Source: Roseivirga sp. E12 (GTDB lineage: Bacteria > Bacteroidota > Bacteroidia > Cytophagales > Cyclobacteriaceae). Taken from it: a stretch of DNA of 64,000 bases. The stretch lies in NCBI RefSeq assembly GCF_017592825.1, contig NZ_JAGFMD010000001.1, forward strand, positions 1,426,001 through 1,490,000, read 5' to 3'. This document shows positions 61,825-64,000 of this stretch, one piece after another; the first letter of the stretch is position 1, and each line of letters opens with the position of its first letter. The position numbers and the translations under genes were made by a program. Below the pieces are notes generated by a model, which saw nothing but the letters and a program-made list of their open reading frames with translations, was not told the DNA's origin and searched no databases.

Positions 61825-62190
61825 TTATTTCTTAATAGATAGTTTATCGTCAAACCTGAGGTAGGCAATGGCCAGGGCAAGCAAAAGAATGATAATAGCA
61901 AACATTGGACCTCCAATCCCTGTGGTTAGGTGTGTATAAATTGCGCCCAACATTAGAATAGAAAGAAGCACGCCTCCATAAAAAGCAGTTTTAGGTATGA
62001 AAATGAGAATACCTGAAAGTATTTCCAGAACGCCAATAATGGTAGAAAACTCAGCACTGTATCCCCAGTTTTCAAAGCGTCTAACCATACCTTCAGAGGG
62101 AGAAACCTTAGGATAGCCAGACCCAAGCATATACAAACCTGTTAGCATGCTTAGGATCCAGGCAACAATGTTTTTGACTTTAGAGCTCAT
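61825..62190 (-). CDS. DoxX family membrane protein
   Basis: This 121-aa protein has four TM helices in DoxX arrangement: WILSMLTGLYMLGSGYPKVSPSEG, FSTIIGVLEILSGILIFI, GGVLLSILMLGAIYTHL, and AIIILLLALAIAYLR. Its Gly-rich start and the ARF-like spacer (MVRRFENWGYS) are normal for the family. Role unknown; DoxX proteins often serve redox-stress responses. Convergent with the HD gene, transcribed alone. Confidence 0.88.
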   Translation of the reverse strand: MSSKVKNIVAWILSMLTGLYMLGSGYPKVSPSEGMVRRFENWGYSAEFSTIIGVLEILSGILIFIPKTAFYGGVLLSILMLGAIYTHLTTGIGGPMFAIIILLLALAIAYLRFDDKLSIKK

Positions 62191-62354
62191 AGTTTTTTTC
62201 TACAAGCTATTGGATCACTAAGCCAAGATCAATCTCAAAATCTAATTATGTGGCGAAATTCAAGATTCGGGGGTGAATGATTAAAATCGGATTCGCCATA
62301 CCCCAACTTGATTTACAAATAACACGAATGGCATATCGTTACATGGCAATTTAT

Positions 62355-64000
62355 CTACTCCTCTCTCAATGCCTCTACAGGATTTCTTATTGCCGCGCGA
62401 TAGGTACGGTAACCGACCGTCAATCCAGCAACAAGAGCCATCATCAGTAATGCCACTATAAAGGTCAGAAGATTGATATTAGTATGGTAGGCAAAGCCAT
62501 CAAGCCAACCTTCCATCACATAGTAAGCAACGGGGGCCGCAATGCAAAAGGCGATCAGCAAGAGCAGGCCAAAATCTCGAGACAATAGTAGCAGAATTCT
62601 TCCAACAGAAGCCCCTAGTACTTTTCTTACCCCTACCTCCTTTATCCTATGCTGAACTCGGTGTGCAGCTAAACCATACAAGCCAAGGCAGGCAATTAGA
62701 ATAGCCAAGCCAGTGAACCAATTGGCCAGTTCAGCAGTCTTAATCTCGCTTAGATAGGCTCGATCAAAGATGTCATCAAAGAAGTTGTATTCAAATGGGT
62801 AAACAGAATTGAGCCCTGCATAAGCCTCCTCAATAGCGACAATAGTCTCGTTCATATCCGTTCCCTCAATTTTAATGGACACATTAAACTGCCCTGCCCT
62901 GTGAAAAATTTGGACTGGCTCTATCTCAAGGTGTACTGAATGTGCATGAAAGTCTTTGAGTACACCCACCACAGTGCCGGTATCTCCAAACCACCGCATC
63001 ATCTGCTTACCAATAGGCTCTTCCCAACCCAATGCTTTTACTGCAGATTCGTTGATAAGCACGGCTTTTTCGTCTGTAGGAATGCTCAGATCAAAATTCC
63101 TTCCTTCTACAATTTCCAGACCATAGAGATCTACAAATTCATCATCCGCCACATTAGTATAAAGCACTACATCCTCTCCTTTCTTTTTCCCTACCCAGTT
63201 TACCGTGCCATTGGAACTAATATTGTTAGGTAATGAATTTGAAGAGGTCACATTCTTCACTCCAGGTATCTTCTTCAACTCTTCCTTGAAAACTTCTACC
63301 TTATTTCTGATACCCTCTCCTCTTTGACGAATGCCCATTACCAAAACCTGATCGCGCGTATAGCCCGTGTCTAAGTTTTGTATAAAGTTCAGTTGTTTAG
63401 TCAAGACTGAAGCGCCAAGAATTAGTGCGCAGGAGATAGCGAATTGAAAGACCACTAAAACGTTTCTAAATACAGTATTGCTCTTGGCTACACGGCCCTT
63501 TCCCTTCAAAGCTGAGATAGGTTTGAATCTAGACAGCATCATAGCAGGGTAAATACCAGATAATAACGTCATGCCAACACCGATCATAGCGATAAGTAAC
63601 CAGAACTGAGGCGCCATAAAGTCCATACTTATTTCCTTGTCAATGAAGACTGAAAAGGCAGGCAGAATCACCAAAAGTAGTAGTATTGAAAGCAGTATTG
63701 AAACAAAAACCAAAATCGTAGACTCAATCATAAAACGGATCATCAAGTCAGACCTCAGGGCACCAATGACTTTTCTAATACCAATTTCCTTCGTCATATT
63801 GATCGCCCTAGCCGTAGCCAAATTCACATAGTTGATACCCGCAATAATCAATATCATGAATGCGATTCCCATGTAGATATAAAGGGCCTGAGCATCGGCA
63901 TTTGGCGCAATATCAAAATTGACACCTTTGGTAAAGTGAACATCTGTCAATGCCTGCAGGTAGTAGATTGATTCTTGACCATCCTCATCGATAGGATCAT
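62355..64000 (-). CDS. FtsX/MacB-type ABC transporter permease, N-terminus cut by window end
   Basis: The frame is open to base 64000; the visible part starts DPIDEDGQESIYYLQALTDVHF and continues for about 548 residues to NPVEALREE. It includes the second half of the first periplasmic core, the middle FtsX domain (KEIGIRKVIGAL), the second core (AVLINESAVKALGWEEPIGK) and the last FtsX domain (KEVGVRKVLGAS). It is closely related to the permease at 57062. A PadR partner, if present, would lie beyond the window. Confidence 0.9.
   Translation of the reverse strand, partial: DPIDEDGQESIYYLQALTDVHFTKGVNFDIAPNADAQALYIYMGIAFMILIIAGINYVNLATARAINMTKEIGIRKVIGALRSDLMIRFMIESTILVFVSILLSILLLLVILPAFSVFIDKEISMDFMAPQFWLLIAMIGVGMTLLSGIYPAMMLSRFKPISALKGKGRVAKSNTVFRNVLVVFQFAISCALILGASVLTKQLNFIQNLDTGYTRDQVLVMGIRQRGEGIRNKVEVFKEELKKIPGVKNVTSSNSLPNNISSNGTVNWVGKKKGEDVVLYTNVADDEFVDLYGLEIVEGRNFDLSIPTDEKAVLINESAVKALGWEEPIGKQMMRWFGDTGTVVGVLKDFHAHSVHLEIEPVQIFHRAGQFNVSIKIEGTDMNETIVAIEEAYAGLNSVYPFEYNFFDDIFDRAYLSEIKTAELANWFTGLAILIACLGLYGLAAHRVQHRIKEVGVRKVLGASVGRILLLLSRDFGLLLLIAFCIAAPVAYYVMEGWLDGFAYHTNINLLTFIVALLMMALVAGLTVGYRTYRAAIRNPVEALREE

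Noticed and set aside
1-64000. CRISPR arrays, tRNA or rRNA genes, phage or transposase genes
   Set aside because: No regularly spaced repeats, no cloverleaf-like sequences and no integrase/transposase frames were seen in the intergenic regions.

Overview
The window looks like chromosomal DNA of a Bacteroidota bacterium, most likely a marine member of the Cytophagales (Roseivirga/Fulvivirga/Reichenbachiella-like). This rests on gene content and style: FtsX/MacB-type permeases paired with PadR regulators, a SusC-type carboxypeptidase-regulatory domain, a DUF6090-type protein, LuxR-type two-component genes with a multi-TM partner, modest G+C and weak Shine-Dalgarno signals. No rRNA, tRNA, CRISPR array or classical transposase was seen.

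Layout. 1-12.1 kb: the end of one FtsX permease and two complete PadR+permease pairs, around a MuiA/DUF4139 protein with an inserted SusC-like module and an AbgB-type amidohydrolase, then a DUF6090-like protein and a lipoprotein. 12.3-15.1 kb (minus strand): a LuxR response regulator, a histidine kinase, a polytopic membrane protein and an unknown 245-aa protein. 15.4-26.0 kb (minus strand): the standout region, a seven-gene locus. It encodes three ~400-aa proteins built like alpha-helical pore-forming toxin subunits of the XaxA/YaxA kind (A1, A2, A3), three exported ~330-aa cysteine-containing helical proteins of one family (B1, B2, B3), and one 799-aa protein (C). Four of the seven genes are preceded by copies of one conserved ~130-nt upstream element, and intrinsic-terminator-like or GC-rich hairpins separate several cistrons.

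26.1-35.2 kb (mostly plus strand): full-length purL, then small accessory genes (GIY-YIG-like, VOC, homocysteine S-methyltransferase, DUF2200, a divergent HxlR/DoxX pair, a LamG lipoprotein). 35.2-38.2 kb: a PadR+permease pair with a perfect 17-bp inverted-repeat operator candidate. 38.3-57.1 kb: mixed metabolic and envelope genes (GH2-like lipoprotein, sortilin-type beta-propeller, RluA-family pseudouridine synthase with an apparent ATT start, M24 peptidase, phosphatidylserine-decarboxylase-like enzyme, FAD amine oxidase, VOC-cupin fusion, GNAT, B12/radical-SAM enzyme, metallo-beta-lactamase-fold hydrolase, DksA-like protein, fatty acid desaturase). 57.1-64 kb: another PadR+permease pair, EthD, a GIY-YIG gene flanked by inverted short repeats, an HD hydrolase, DoxX, and a permease truncated by the window edge.

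How the parts may work together (inference). The A, B and C proteins look like a multi-component pore-forming toxin or membrane-remodelling system expanded by tandem duplication. The adjacent two-component cassette is the obvious candidate regulator, and the shared upstream element the obvious candidate target. The PadR+permease pairs are probably self-regulated efflux or envelope-stress units whose ATPase is encoded elsewhere.
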